64,000 nucleotides of DNA, taken from assembly GCA_021432605.1 (NCBI GenBank), contig MU271143.1, positions 3,233,277 to 3,297,276 of the forward strand, read 5' to 3'. Positions 1 through 10,306 of this stretch are shown here, piece by piece. This DNA comes from Coniochaeta sp. PMI_546 (Eukaryota > Ascomycota > Sordariomycetes > Coniochaetales > Coniochaetaceae). How positions within the stretch are numbered: position 1 is the first letter of the stretch; each line of letters begins with the position of its first letter. The translations under genes and the position numbers were made by a program. The notes under the pieces were generated by a model. That model did not search any database. It had not been told where the DNA came from and was given only the letters and a program-made list of their open reading frames with translations.

Positions 1-96
1 AAACACATATAATACGCAGCACACGTCCTCGGCTGCTTCCTCTTCCCATAGATAGGACCATGCTACCTCGCCGCTACTACCTCTACCACCGCCAAG

Positions 97-2429
97 ATGT
101 TTATGGCATATATGCCCCCTCCGAATTATAGCTCACGCCTTTCTATCCAGGGCAAAGTGGCCGAGCTACGTCTCGAGCTCAACTCGGGCGGCAAGAAGGA
201 CAAGAACTTCACCATTAAGAAGATTGCGCTTAAGAAGATTGTGGCCAACATGACCATGAGCAATAATGATATGGTAGCCTTGTTTCCCGATGTCATCGGC
301 TGCATGCACATCCAGAGTCTCGAGATCAAGAAGATGTAAGCGACTGTCTCTGCCATTACGACCGGACCAGTAAGCGGACCACGACATTGAGGATGCGACT
401 GACCTTGGCGCCAACCAGGTGTTTCCTCTTTCTGGTAAACTACGCCAGAATGCGCCCAGAAATAGCTGTAAAGGCAATACCTGTGCTGGAGCACGTCAGT
501 CTCCCCTGTCGCGCCATTGCTGTGGGCCACTTTAGCTTACATGGAAACAGGACATGGAAGACCCCAACCCCCTTGTGCGAGCGCTTGCGTTACGGACAAT
601 GTCGTACATCCACGTCCGCGAGTTCGTCGAGGCCACCGTGCCACTGGTCAAACACCTCCTGCGCGACAGCGACCCGTACGTGCGGAAGACGGCGGCGTTC
701 TGCGTGGCCAAGTTGTACGATCACGACCGGCACATGGTGGAGAACTCGGACCTCATCGACCGCCTGAACCACCTGCTCAGAGATGACAATCCGACCGTCG
801 TCGCGAGTGCGCTAGCTTCGCTCATGGACATATGGGAACGGAGTGACGCTATCAAGCTTACGATCGACTATAGCAATGCCTCTAAGATGGTGGCCATATT
901 GCCGGATTGTTCTGAGTATGTGCTTTCTTTGGAAGTTTGGTCGGACCTCGGCTAACAAATGCAGATGGGGTCAAACATACATACTCGAGGCGTTGATGTC
1001 ATACGTGCCCCAAGAATCGGGCGAGGCACTTCTCCTTGCCGAGCGCATCGCTCCGCGCCTATCACACTCCAACTCGGCTGTCGTACTCACCTGCATACGG
1101 GTGATTCTGTACCTAATGAACTACATCGCCGACCAGAAGCAGATATCCGCCCTCTGCAGGAAACTATCACCACCCCTCGTCACTCTCCTGGCAAAGGGTC
1201 CGGAAGTACAGTACCTCGCCCTGAGGAACGCTCTGCTCATCCTCCAAAGACGGCCGGAGGTTCTCCGGAACGACATCCGCGTCTTTTTCTGCAAGTACAA
1301 CGACCCGATCTACGTCAAAGTCACCAAGCTCGAGCTCATCTTCATGCTCGCCAACGAGAAGAACATCGACGAAGTCCTCATCGAGCTCCGCGAATACGCG
1401 ACCGAGATCGACGTGCACTTTGTCCGCAAGGCGGTTCGCGCCATCGGCAAGCTGGCCATTAAGATCGAGCCCGCTGCCCGACAGTGCATCAACCTGCTGC
1501 TCGAGCTCGTCGCGACAAAGGTCACGTACATCGTCCAGGAGGCCACGGTGGTTATTAAGAACATCTTCCGCAAGTACCCGAACCAGTACGAGTCCATCAT
1601 CGGCACGCTGTGCGAGAACCTCGACAGCCTGGACGAGCCCGAGGCCAAGGCGGCCATGGTGTGGGTAATCGGACAGTACGCCTCGCGGATCGAGAACAGC
1701 GACGCCCTGCTGGAAGACTTCCTCTACTCCTTCGCCGAGGAGCCGGTAGAGGTGCAGCTCGCCCTGCTCACCGCCACGGTCAAGCTCTTCATCCAGCGGC
1801 CCACCAAGGGCCAGGAGCTGGTGCCCCGCGTGCTCAAGTGGGCGACGGAGGAGACTGACAACCCGGACCTGCGCGACAGGGCGTACATGTACTGGCGGCT
1901 GCTGAGCACGGACATGGACAACGCCAAGCGCATCGTGATGGGCGAGAAGCCGCCCATCACGGCCGAGAGCGAGCGGCTCGACCCGGACACGCTGGAGGAG
2001 ATGTGCCTCAACGTCGGGACCCTGGCCACGGTCTACCTCAAGCCCGTGCAGACGGTCTTCCGCAACGCCCGGCCGAGGAGGCTGCAGGACAGCCCCGCGC
2101 TGCAGAAGCAGCCCGCGGCGGTCGCCAGTGCGGGGGCGCGGTCCGACGCGCAGAAGAGCCTCAGCCAGTTCGGCATGGGTGGGCAGGCGAGCGACTTCGA
2201 CCCGCGGACGGAGAGGCCCGAGGCCGTGGCCGGGAATGGTAATCTGGCGCAGGCGGTGAGCGATGCGGACGAGTACTTCAGCAGCCAGATGGCGGGTATG
2301 AGGATCCAGGAGCAGGGGGATAGTTTTGGGGGCAACGGTCATGATGTACCGGGCTACGTGGTCAGTTCGGGTGCGCCGCAGACGCTGTACCAGCCTTCTC
2401 AGGGGAACAATGGGGATTTGTTGATGTGA
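97..2429 (+). CDS. apl1: AP-2 adaptor complex subunit beta (beta-adaptin, trunk only)
   Basis: Beta-type large subunit of a clathrin adaptor, which works with alpha, mu and sigma chains at the plasma membrane in endocytosis. The protein is an ARM/HEAT-repeat adaptin trunk of about 700 residues: the N-terminal [11 protein letters not shown] and [14 protein letters not shown] blocks, then [16 protein letters not shown] and [19 protein letters not shown], then a low-complexity tail with no C-terminal ear, as in Apl1-type fungal proteins. I read exons at about 151-335, 419-494, 551-915 and 965-2429; each junction restores a conserved peptide ([43 protein letters not shown]). The 5' end is unsure. 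ATG 97 is in frame without splicing, but an acceptor with a GCTCAC branch site ends at 150, so the true first exon may be at 60-98 or left of the window. The AP-1 beta paralogue is less likely, because AP-1 proteins have MGCIRVDK where this has MSYIHVRE. Confidence 0.9.
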
Positions 2430-3337
2430 GGAGTGTACATAGGTGGTAGTAACTGTGGCATGTCTCATACATGAAAACGTTGTACGTATGGTCATCACTT
2501 GAAGCGGTCTGACTTCGACGATTTGTCCCGACATTCTTTGTAGATTTTGGTCACATCAAGAGACCCTAAATCTGCGTTTCATCGACATTGCTGGATCGGT
2601 TTGTTTAGTGTATGTGCATATTATCAATCACCAGTCAGCCAGTCGCTCAGTCGTCAAGTCTCTTGCTCCTCGAAATCTGATATGTATTTATACTCATCCA
2701 TTTCGGCAGCAACTCCAGACGGCCTTGTTTCCTCGCTTCTTCCCTGCTCTACCTGTCCCTGCTGTCCCTGTTCCCTGCTCTTCCTCAGACTCCCTGTCCG
2801 CTTCTGAACTTGCCTACTGACTTGATCACCCAAGAAAGAAGGCAAGGAGAAGAAATACGAAATACCCCGAGCTTCCAACGACAAACCTCAAGCTGTAAGT
2901 AAACCTACCTACGTTCCCGAGACTTGATGACTAGGCGATTAGCTCTCTTTTTATTATTATTATTATTACAATTATTTTTCCTGGGATACAATGTTTTGTA
3001 TAATGTTCTTGCTTGTGACGGTTGGCCATTGTACTATTGTCACTATTGTCAGGCTGCTCTTGCCAAGAAGGACTTGGCGCGCGTTTGTCGCTTAGAGTGT
3101 GGAGAAGTACTTTGTACCCTGGAGCTTCCGCCTTGCCTCGTACGCGAAGCAGCTGGCAGCCTTGGGGCGATTGATCTTCCACCATCTCCCAATACAGCAA
3201 CAGACCTTTCTACATCCCTTTCCTTCTCTTCTGAACTAGGACACCAGAAGTCTCATAAGCTTGATTCTGACAACTACCCAGCTGCGCTGCCACAAGAAAG
3301 CATCTCTCATTTGAATCGCATCATCACAACCGCCAAA
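2430..3337. other. Intergenic / 5' region of ump1
   Basis: No supported gene. The stretch holds the 3' flank of the adaptin gene and the upstream region of ump1. A short TTA trinucleotide tract lies at about 2951-2967. Open frames here are short and show no recognisable protein. Confidence 0.5.
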
Positions 3338-3881
3338 ATGGTAAGCTCGTCCATCTCCAAGCATCACAAGCCTTATCGCAATCCCAACAGGCCTTCCACC
3401 TACCTTTTTCAGTGTACTAACCATCACCCCTCATTCGCAGTCTCTCCGGATAGTCCCCGCCTCCTCGCACACAAACTCCTACACACACCTGAAAACAGCC
3501 GGCGCCCCCTCCGCCCCGGGTCTACACGACACCCTCCGCTCGGGCGTCGGCCCATCGGCCCTCGACCAGAGCCAGCCCGCCTCCGCCCACCCTCTGGAAG
3601 CCCGCCTCAAGACCTGGGAGGCCACCCGCGACCAGCTGCGCATGGAGATGCTGCGCCGCACCTACGGCATGGCCGAGCCCATCCGCCGCGGCATGGAGCT
3701 CAAGATCGTCCGTGACGGCGAGTGGCGGCCCGCCGCGCTCGGCGGGGCCAGGCCGAGCCTCCACGAGGAGATCTTGAGGGGCACCGACGAGTCCATCACG
3801 TGGGAGGACGTCTATTCTGGCGAGGAGAGCGCGTCGGTCGTGGGCGTGCAGGAGGAGATGGAGCGGAAGTTGAAGATGTAG
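3338..3881 (+). CDS. ump1: Proteasome maturation factor Ump1
   Basis: Chaperone that binds half-proteasome (15S) precursors, checks beta-subunit assembly and becomes the first substrate of the finished 20S proteasome. The 147-residue product matches the family in length and in its core: HPLEARLKTWEATRDQLR, then MLRRTYGMAEPIRRGMELKI, then GEWRPAALGG and EEILRG..ESITWEDV. Gene structure is unusual. Exon 1 contributes only the initiator ATG (3338-3340), followed directly by a GTAAGC donor; exon 2 starts at 3441 after a GCAG acceptor with SLRIVPASS, the usual Ump1 N-terminus, and ends in TAG at 3879-3881. The ATG sits in a good context (gccaaaATG). The gene follows the adaptin gene in the same direction but is separated by about 900 bp, so it has its own promoter. 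Confidence 0.93.
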
Positions 3882-4597
3882 GGGGTGGAAAGATGTGGAT
3901 TTGATTTGGTTTGACGAATGGAGGAGAGGGACCACAGAGACGGAGATCGAGGTGGGATAAAGAGTCTTCGTCTGCCTGTTCGGTCACAAGTGTAAGGAAA
4001 GCACAAGATCAGGCGGATGGTACCTCGAGACGGTGGTCTTGGCTGGGAGAGTCTCGTTTACTTTGAATGCGAGAAGGCGAACATGTACAACAGTTTCGAC
4101 GTTCTAGAATCGTGCATAATGGCATGAGCTTGCACCCCTAGAAGAGTTTCAACACGAGCATATGATCGTGCTCACAGAGAAGGGCCATCATGGTAATGAC
4201 CGCATTCTATTCCGCTGTATGTTCGCTACAGCCTCTTCCACATGGAAGACCCCCCAAGTAAATGCACAAAAGTACAATATGGTACGCCAACAAGACCCTT
4301 TAAACCCACCAGCTCTTAGACATTAAAAAAAGAAAAGGAAATTCGTCCCTACCACCAGCTTCAAGCCGTCCAAGTATGAGGGTATACATATGCCTCACCA
4401 GAACCATTCTCTTCTCTGATCCCATTGACCAACATCTCGGCGGGATAATCCGGGGAGTGCTGGGATGATGCTGCGAGGAGAAGAACCAGCCAAGCTACAC
4501 TCCGACAGATATGGCCGCGTACATACAACTTTGACACAGGCCATTCCAATACGAGCAACTGCAACAGACTCTTTACTTGTTCATCCAACCTCACCCC
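3882..4597. other. Convergent intergenic region
   Basis: Lies between the 3' ends of ump1 (+) and the UBL3-like gene (-). It should carry both 3' UTRs. I see no further gene, RNA or repeat. Confidence 0.5.
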
Positions 4598-5484
4598 TCA
4601 TAAGATGACACAACAATTACTGCCGCCTTCCCGACTTCTCCCCTCGCGACCGCTGCTCTTCCCCTTGGCCGCCTCGTCCTCCTCCATCATCTCGGCGGGG
4701 CGGACGGACATGTGCACCACGTTTGGCGTCTCCCTGCTGAATTGGTATTCTATGTTTTCCACCACATTAGCAAATTGTCAACCTCGCCCTACCGACAATT
4801 GGTGATACCAGCCCACGGCAGAGAAGAAGAGAGAAAAAAGAGGGAGGTAAGGAAAGACATACTCTTCAACTGCTCCTTGTCATCCAACAACTTCCCAAAG
4901 TGTATCAGCCGTATACTGCTCGGGGAGGCCGGCTTGTCGTTCCACTCCTCGCGCCACTCGCGCAGGATCAGCTCCTTGAGCGTGTACACGCTGATGGAGA
5001 AGGGGTCCTTCTTGCCCGACTCCGTGGTGTCGGGCACGTCCACGCTGCGTTTCGTCAGGTACCGCTCGTCGATCTTGTAGGGGTGGCGGGCGCCGGTGGG
5101 CAGGAGCAGGGTGATGTTGCAGATCGGGTGGTCGGATTGGGTGGATGGGACGGAGGGCTCTATCGAGAGCGAGTCGTCCGTCTCCTTTTGGGGCAGGGCG
5201 GGAGGCGTGTCGGAGACGGGTTCCTCTGCTGTGGCTTTCTCCTTGCCTTTTGGTGAGTCTGCCGCCGATGTGACGGAGGGCTGCGATGGTAGGTTGTCTG
5301 CTGATGTTGGTTTCTCTAATAAGGATGGATCATTGGCTGGAGGCTGTATTGGTTCTGGTGAGGCTTGTGCATCGTCTCTCTTTTCGTTTTCGATATCGGC
5401 CACCTGGACTGAATCGACAGGCTCTTGTAGCGGCGCATGTCCTGCCGGCGCCGGTTTGGCGGCTTGAGTCTCCGTGTCGACCAT
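4598..5484 (-). CDS. Prenylated membrane-anchored ubiquitin-fold protein (UBL3/MUB family)
   Basis: Two exons, 4863-5484 and 4598-4749, joined across a GTATGT...TAG intron, give 257 residues. Residues 1-120 are disordered, acidic and rich in Ser, Pro and Glu. Residues from about 121 form a ubiquitin-like fold (ICNITLLLPTGARHPYKI, then TLKELILREWREEW, then IRLIHFGKLLDDKEQLK, then ETPNVVHMSVRP). The last residues are SNCCVIL, the same ending I recall for human UBL3. CVIL is a CaaX box whose final Leu favours geranylgeranylation, and the preceding Cys could be palmitoylated. Family members (UBL3, plant MUBs) are not conjugated to targets; they tether E2 enzymes at membranes or route cargo into vesicles. 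Known animal proteins are about 117 residues, so the N-terminal half is extra here. If the intron is ignored, the membrane anchor is lost and replaced by intron-coded residues. Confidence 0.88.
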
Positions 5485-7734
5485 CGTAATTGCCGAAGTC
5501 CTTGTCTGCTTTTTTATGAATTGGAGAAGAGGACCCCTGGCGCTAATGCGATCGAAGATATCGACGCACGATAGTCCGGAATTGTTGGAGAAAGTTCAGG
5601 GACAAGATCCCTACGTCGTTTTTCGATGAAAGTCTTAAACCTGGCCAGGAAAGTGAGACAATTGCGTCCAATTCCAGTCGGACAAATTCCAGGCTGTGCC
5701 CCCCCTTCTTCTTTCGGTCGTGGGGTCGGCGAGCTGCAGACCACGATGGAGGGGACGGAGTGCTGACTACCCGGCCGGCAGGGTCGGTTCGACGGTGGGT
5801 GCGGAGGTTCGTCGATACGTAGTTTGGTTGTCGTGGCTGAGCGTGATAGCAGGTTTCCGCTGGTCGACTTTGATGGGAGGAAGCTGAGGATTGCTATCTC
5901 TACACCCCCGGAACAGGAAAAACTAAGTCTGGATGTGTAATCGCCACTGCCGGAAGGCCATGTGGTACGTGCAAGAGACGACGACCGCTCTGGAGGGATT
6001 AACGGTCCGATCTGGAGGTTTCGCAGTGGTATGGCAAATGAGTGGGATGATTGATTGTGAGAAGATGGAAGACAGGTCTATGACACGGGCGACTGTCGCA
6101 GAGTTGGCAAACAGAAAGGCGACCCGCTTATAGGGCCAAGGGACGACAAGAAGTGTCCAAGAGTCCAGGCCTGTTATGGGGACCTTTCGCTTCTGGTTAG
6201 GCGAGAATTGGAAGGGACAGAAACGAAAGGCAAAGACTACACGAGAACACCCAAGAGTTGCCAAATAGAAGCGCTGAATACCAAGCAATACCCTATATCT
6301 GGACGCAATGAACAAAGAAACGGCTGAGATGAGGTGGTTGATTGATGTGATGGGATAAACCAAGATAGCAAATGCTTAACGGCAGCGCCAGTAAGGCACG
6401 AGGAGATTCTTGGCATCTGGGGGATCTCAGCTCCTCTGGAGCAACTACACCAACTACACGTACTGCGGTAACTAACTGTAACTGATAGGTGGGCAGGGTG
6501 GACAGGGTGGGGGGCGTGGCAGGCGTGGTCGATGGTCATCACCGATGCTCGAACCCGATCTTTCCGTGCCATACCTACATAGTACATAGTACAAAAAAGC
6601 ACGGACCAAAGAAAGAACAACTGATTCAAGACTCTGGGGAAGTTGCGGACGGACTTCCTTCCGGTAACTGCCGTCTGCTCCCCGGGGTGTTCCTGCCTCT
6701 CTCGGATGGCAAATGACTTCAAGAAGTCCATGCGGGAGTCTGAGATTGAGGATGAGATCAGGGCAAAGACTCATTCGGAGAGCTTGCCACAGGCATCGAA
6801 GAGCTATAAGTCTACACGTACTCCTGCATCATCATTACTATCAAATATATCCGACGAAGCATCAATTACATGCATATCCGATATTGTGGTACCAGCCGCT
6901 AACCTGCACCTACCGACATCTTGATACACCTTTGTGATCCGAGGGGCGGAAGAATATCCGCAGAAGGTTCGCCTGATAGATTAAGTACCACTGACCTTCC
7001 CAAAACTGTCTTTACTTGTCCACTTGACCCGCCCGTCGTTTCCTCTAGAACGAGGCTGCTTACCCTCCGTAAGGAAACCGGTCCGAGGACGGCCGCAGCA
7101 GAAAGCCCTCATTCCGTCATCGTCTTTGTAGATGGTCTCGTGCCTCGGCGGTGGACTCAAGCCAGTCAGCACGCCACGATAACCTGCTCGGAGTGCCGAT
7201 TAGCCGCTTCTGAATGTCAGCGAGGAGGTACGAAAGTTTGACGTCAATTAAGATGCTTTTCATAAACATGCAGTGAGATGCTCGCTGGCGTACCGAGAGA
7301 GGTCTAGACGTAGATCACCATAATCTAGTACCGGTAATTGTTCTGATCGGCAGTAAGGACAAGGTCAGAAAAAGGTATATCACAGGATGACTCCTTTCTT
7401 CTTCTTTCCTTTTTTGCATCAAATGGGACTCATGTCCAGTTTGCGTAGCACAACCAGCTCTACAAACGAGCATACTACACGTATGTGAGACACCCTACTG
7501 TCTCGCCACGAAACAGTGTTTGTGTTGAACAAAACAAGCTCCTCTCAGCGGTCAATGTCCCGCGGTTCGACGTACACGAGACTACTCTCAGGGAGTAATA
7601 TAGCATGTCACGACCCATTTATATAAGAATTGAACACCTCTTATTTTAGCCCGTAAAATATACATGGAATGCCGATTCACATACGTAGATGCGGCCAGTG
7701 TTGACTACACGCATACATTACTGCAAAACAGTAC
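5485..7734. other. 2.2-kb intergenic region without a supported gene
   Basis: Upstream side of the UBL3-like gene and downstream side of the twin-ABC gene. Small frames (for example 6237-6731 on the minus strand) lack composition or motifs typical of protein, and no tRNA box pair is evident. It could hold a long non-coding transcript or promoter elements that I cannot assign. Confidence 0.45.
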
Positions 7735-9738
7735 CTACGCGCCGCTCCAAATCTCATCCCACCGCCTCCTGTCCCTCCCAAGTGGGCCATCAAGCCGTCC
7801 AAACCTCGCAGGCTTCCCCGTGTTCGCCTCGGGAAGACACAGCCACTCCCTGACGCAGTCAGGCACCTCCTCCTTGACGTGGCTGATACAGATAAGAGCC
7901 TGCTGGTCCGACAGCCCAGTCACTTTGACAGTGCCCGCCTTTGCAGCGGGGCTGTCGACGATAACGTCGCCGGTCTGGCCCGACCCGGCCGGTGAGGGAG
8001 CGTACATCTTCTCCTCGCCTGTAGCGAGGAAGAGCATGCACTTGTCCCTGAGGGCATCGTCCATGCCGCTGAATGCCTCGTCGAGGACGATGATGTCGGG
8101 GTGCTTGACGATGGCGCGGAGGAAAAGCAGCAGGCGCTGCGCGCTGAAGGATAGGCCGCCGAAAAGGTAATCCTCTGCCCACGACAGGTCGCGTTCTGTT
8201 GTCTGCTCGGGCATTGTAGAATTGTTGCTGAAGCCTGGGTTGAGGTCGTGCTCGAACCAGCGCAGCGTAGCATCGACTTGTGCGCGAGACTCGTCGTCCA
8301 TCTTGGCCTTGGTCTGGAAGGTGTCCGCCCAGGCACTCTCGATAACGCGTCGAATGGTCAGATGGCGCGGTATGTGTTGGTGTATCTCCGGGCTCGAATG
8401 CCCGATCCGTGACTGTATGTCCCAGAACGTAAGCGGCAGCTGGCCCGAGCCCGGCTCCGGCAGTCTGCTCCGTCCAAAGAGCTTGATGGGCAGCGAGTAC
8501 GTCTGCGGATGATCCGAGCAGAGCAGCGAGACGATCGTAGTCTTCCCCGAGCCATTCGGCCCAAACACGCCCCATCGCTCTCCCCTCCTGACAGTCCAGT
8601 GCAGGCCCTCCCTCTCCGTCCCATCCCTCTCCTCACTCCAGTTCCCCAGCGCGATCTTGTCCCCATACCGAACCCGACACCCCTCCATCTCCACAAGCGG
8701 CTCACCAAGAGTCCTGGTCTCCTCTACCGGCACACCAGCCGACGCCACCATCTCAACCTCCCCGATCCCCTCCCCTTCCACACCGCGGGCAGTCAACACC
8801 CTTCCCATCTCAACAAGCGCATGAACAGGCAGCCCCTCATCCTCCCTCAACGCCCCCTTCCTAACCCCCTTGACATACCCCCTCAACTCCTCAATCACCC
8901 CCTCCTTATCCCCCATCGCGCCCACCTGGCAATCCGTCCTAAGATAAACCAAATGCGTGATCCACTCGGGCAGCGGATCCTGCGGCCTCCCGGAAAGCAC
9001 AAGCCTCGGCTGCCGCCTGCCCGCCATATCCTCCAGCAGCGGGCTCAGCCCCGCGACCGTGGGCGGGGCGAGGCCCATGAACGGCTCGTCCAGCAGCAGC
9101 ACCTCGGGACTCGTCAGCAGCGCCCGCGCGATCCTGGCCCTCCTCCCCTGCCCGTTCGACAGGAACGCCACGGGCAGCTGCAGCAGCTCCTCCAGCCTCA
9201 GGTCGCGCACCACGCGCTCCATCAGCCCGGCGTCTGTGCCCCCGCCGTCCTCCGTCCCGCGCTTGTCGACGTTGAACTGCGTGTTTCCGGTCAGGAAGTC
9301 GAGGAGGCTGAAGTCCGTCATCTCCCTGCGGCTCTCGTACCGCGCCGACAGGTAGGGCGTGGTCGTTGTGCTGCCCCCGCCGCCGCTCAGAGAATTGGAG
9401 TCGAAGCCTACATACTGTATGGCCCTGGCCGGGTTGCGCAGCCGGTGCGGCACGGACTCGGTGGAGAGGTAGGGGTACGACCTTGCCGTGGGCGGGATGG
9501 AGAGGTGCTGCCCTCGCAGGACCTGGAGGAAGGTGGTCTTGCCTGACAGGGAGGGGCCGACGACGGCCCAGTTCTGGGGAGAGGGGGGGTGGGACGGGAG
9601 GGTGAAGGTTAGGTTTGTGAAGAGGGGTGGGTTGGGACTGTGGTGGCCATGGCGGTTGGAGGATGGGGGGATGGAGTTGGGATGGTGCCGGTAGAAGGTG
9701 CCGTTGGCGATGCGTATTATGGGTGGCCGGGTGGGCAT
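7735..9738 (-). CDS. Soluble twin ABC-domain ATPase (ModF/PhrA-like, yeast YDR061W type)
   Basis: Single-exon gene coding for 667 residues with two complete ABC nucleotide-binding domains and no membrane segments. Domain 1: Walker A GPSLSGKT (61-68), signature LSNGQ (193-197), Walker B VLLLDEP (213-219). Domain 2: Walker A GPNGSGKT (about 390), signature-like LSFSAQ (about 530), Walker B IIVLDEAFSGMD. The second signature is degenerate: the usual LSGGQ is LSFSAQ. Fungal proteins of this layout resemble S. cerevisiae YDR061W and bacterial ModF/PhrA; their cellular role is unclear. I start at ATG 9738 (MPTRPPIIRIANGTF), because the longer frame to 9792 would need a TTG start. Without membrane helices it is unlikely to be a transporter by itself. 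Confidence is high for the fold and low for function. Confidence 0.88.
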   Translation of the reverse strand: MPTRPPIIRIANGTFYRHHPNSIPPSSNRHGHHSPNPPLFTNLTFTLPSHPPSPQNWAVVGPSLSGKTTFLQVLRGQHLSIPPTARSYPYLSTESVPHRLRNPARAIQYVGFDSNSLSGGGGSTTTTPYLSARYESRREMTDFSLLDFLTGNTQFNVDKRGTEDGGGTDAGLMERVVRDLRLEELLQLPVAFLSNGQGRRARIARALLTSPEVLLLDEPFMGLAPPTVAGLSPLLEDMAGRRQPRLVLSGRPQDPLPEWITHLVYLRTDCQVGAMGDKEGVIEELRGYVKGVRKGALREDEGLPVHALVEMGRVLTARGVEGEGIGEVEMVASAGVPVEETRTLGEPLVEMEGCRVRYGDKIALGNWSEERDGTEREGLHWTVRRGERWGVFGPNGSGKTTIVSLLCSDHPQTYSLPIKLFGRSRLPEPGSGQLPLTFWDIQSRIGHSSPEIHQHIPRHLTIRRVIESAWADTFQTKAKMDDESRAQVDATLRWFEHDLNPGFSNNSTMPEQTTERDLSWAEDYLFGGLSFSAQRLLLFLRAIVKHPDIIVLDEAFSGMDDALRDKCMLFLATGEEKMYAPSPAGSGQTGDVIVDSPAAKAGTVKVTGLSDQQALICISHVKEEVPDCVREWLCLPEANTGKPARFGRLDGPLGRDRRRWDEIWSGA

Positions 9739-10306
9739 CTTGTGTGTTGAAAGAGTGTGAGATGGCGCGAGACCATCGTGTGAGTGAGTCAAACTATCTT
9801 AATGGAACTAAGGTGTGGTCACTATGATATACAGGGGGATGAGCTTGAGGGGCCGGGGATAACGCCGACATCGGGGATAATTATGTCATCCACAATGCTG
9901 GACGTAGCACTGCATGTCCATTACTGGGTGAGATGCGTCGCTACACTACCTTATGCATCAAGCAGATGACACGGATATCTTGTCTCGTCAAGCGACATCA
10001 CAGGATAAGTAGTCCTGACTCGTAGGACACATAGCACATATAGCACACATAGACGGAAGTCCTTGAGCAATTGATTACGCCGGCAGGCCATTGTCGACCA
10101 GATAAAAATGCCATTGACTGGTAACCCAGAGAAGACGCGCTTCCACAACGCCTATAACCAACCGTACTGCACAGACGCCGACGGCTCTCCGTTGAAAGTA
10201 CCGGAATTCCAACGCCTATGCCATGCCGAACCCAACCCGACTTCCGACCAAATCATGTTTGCCGCGGCCCAACTCCTGCTCGTAACGGAAACAAAAAACC
10301 GCAAAT
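9739..10306. other. Intergenic region 5' of the ABC gene and 3' of gid8
   Basis: Contains the promoter side of the ABC ATPase gene. A 69-codon plus-strand frame at 10108-10317 runs into the gid8 stop region and shows no known motif, so I do not call it. Confidence 0.45.

Noticed and set aside
1167-2534. 455-codon minus-strand open frame
   Set aside because: Antisense to the AP-2 beta exon; composition (Leu, Arg, His, Val) is that of a shadow frame.
6237-6731. 164-codon minus-strand frame in the 5.5-7.7 kb gap
   Set aside because: Low-complexity, Cys/Ser-rich composition without domain and no plausible introns.
9739-9792. N-terminal extension of the ABC ATPase to 9792
   Set aside because: The upstream codon is TTG; the first ATG is at 9738 and begins the conserved PPIIRIANGTF segment.
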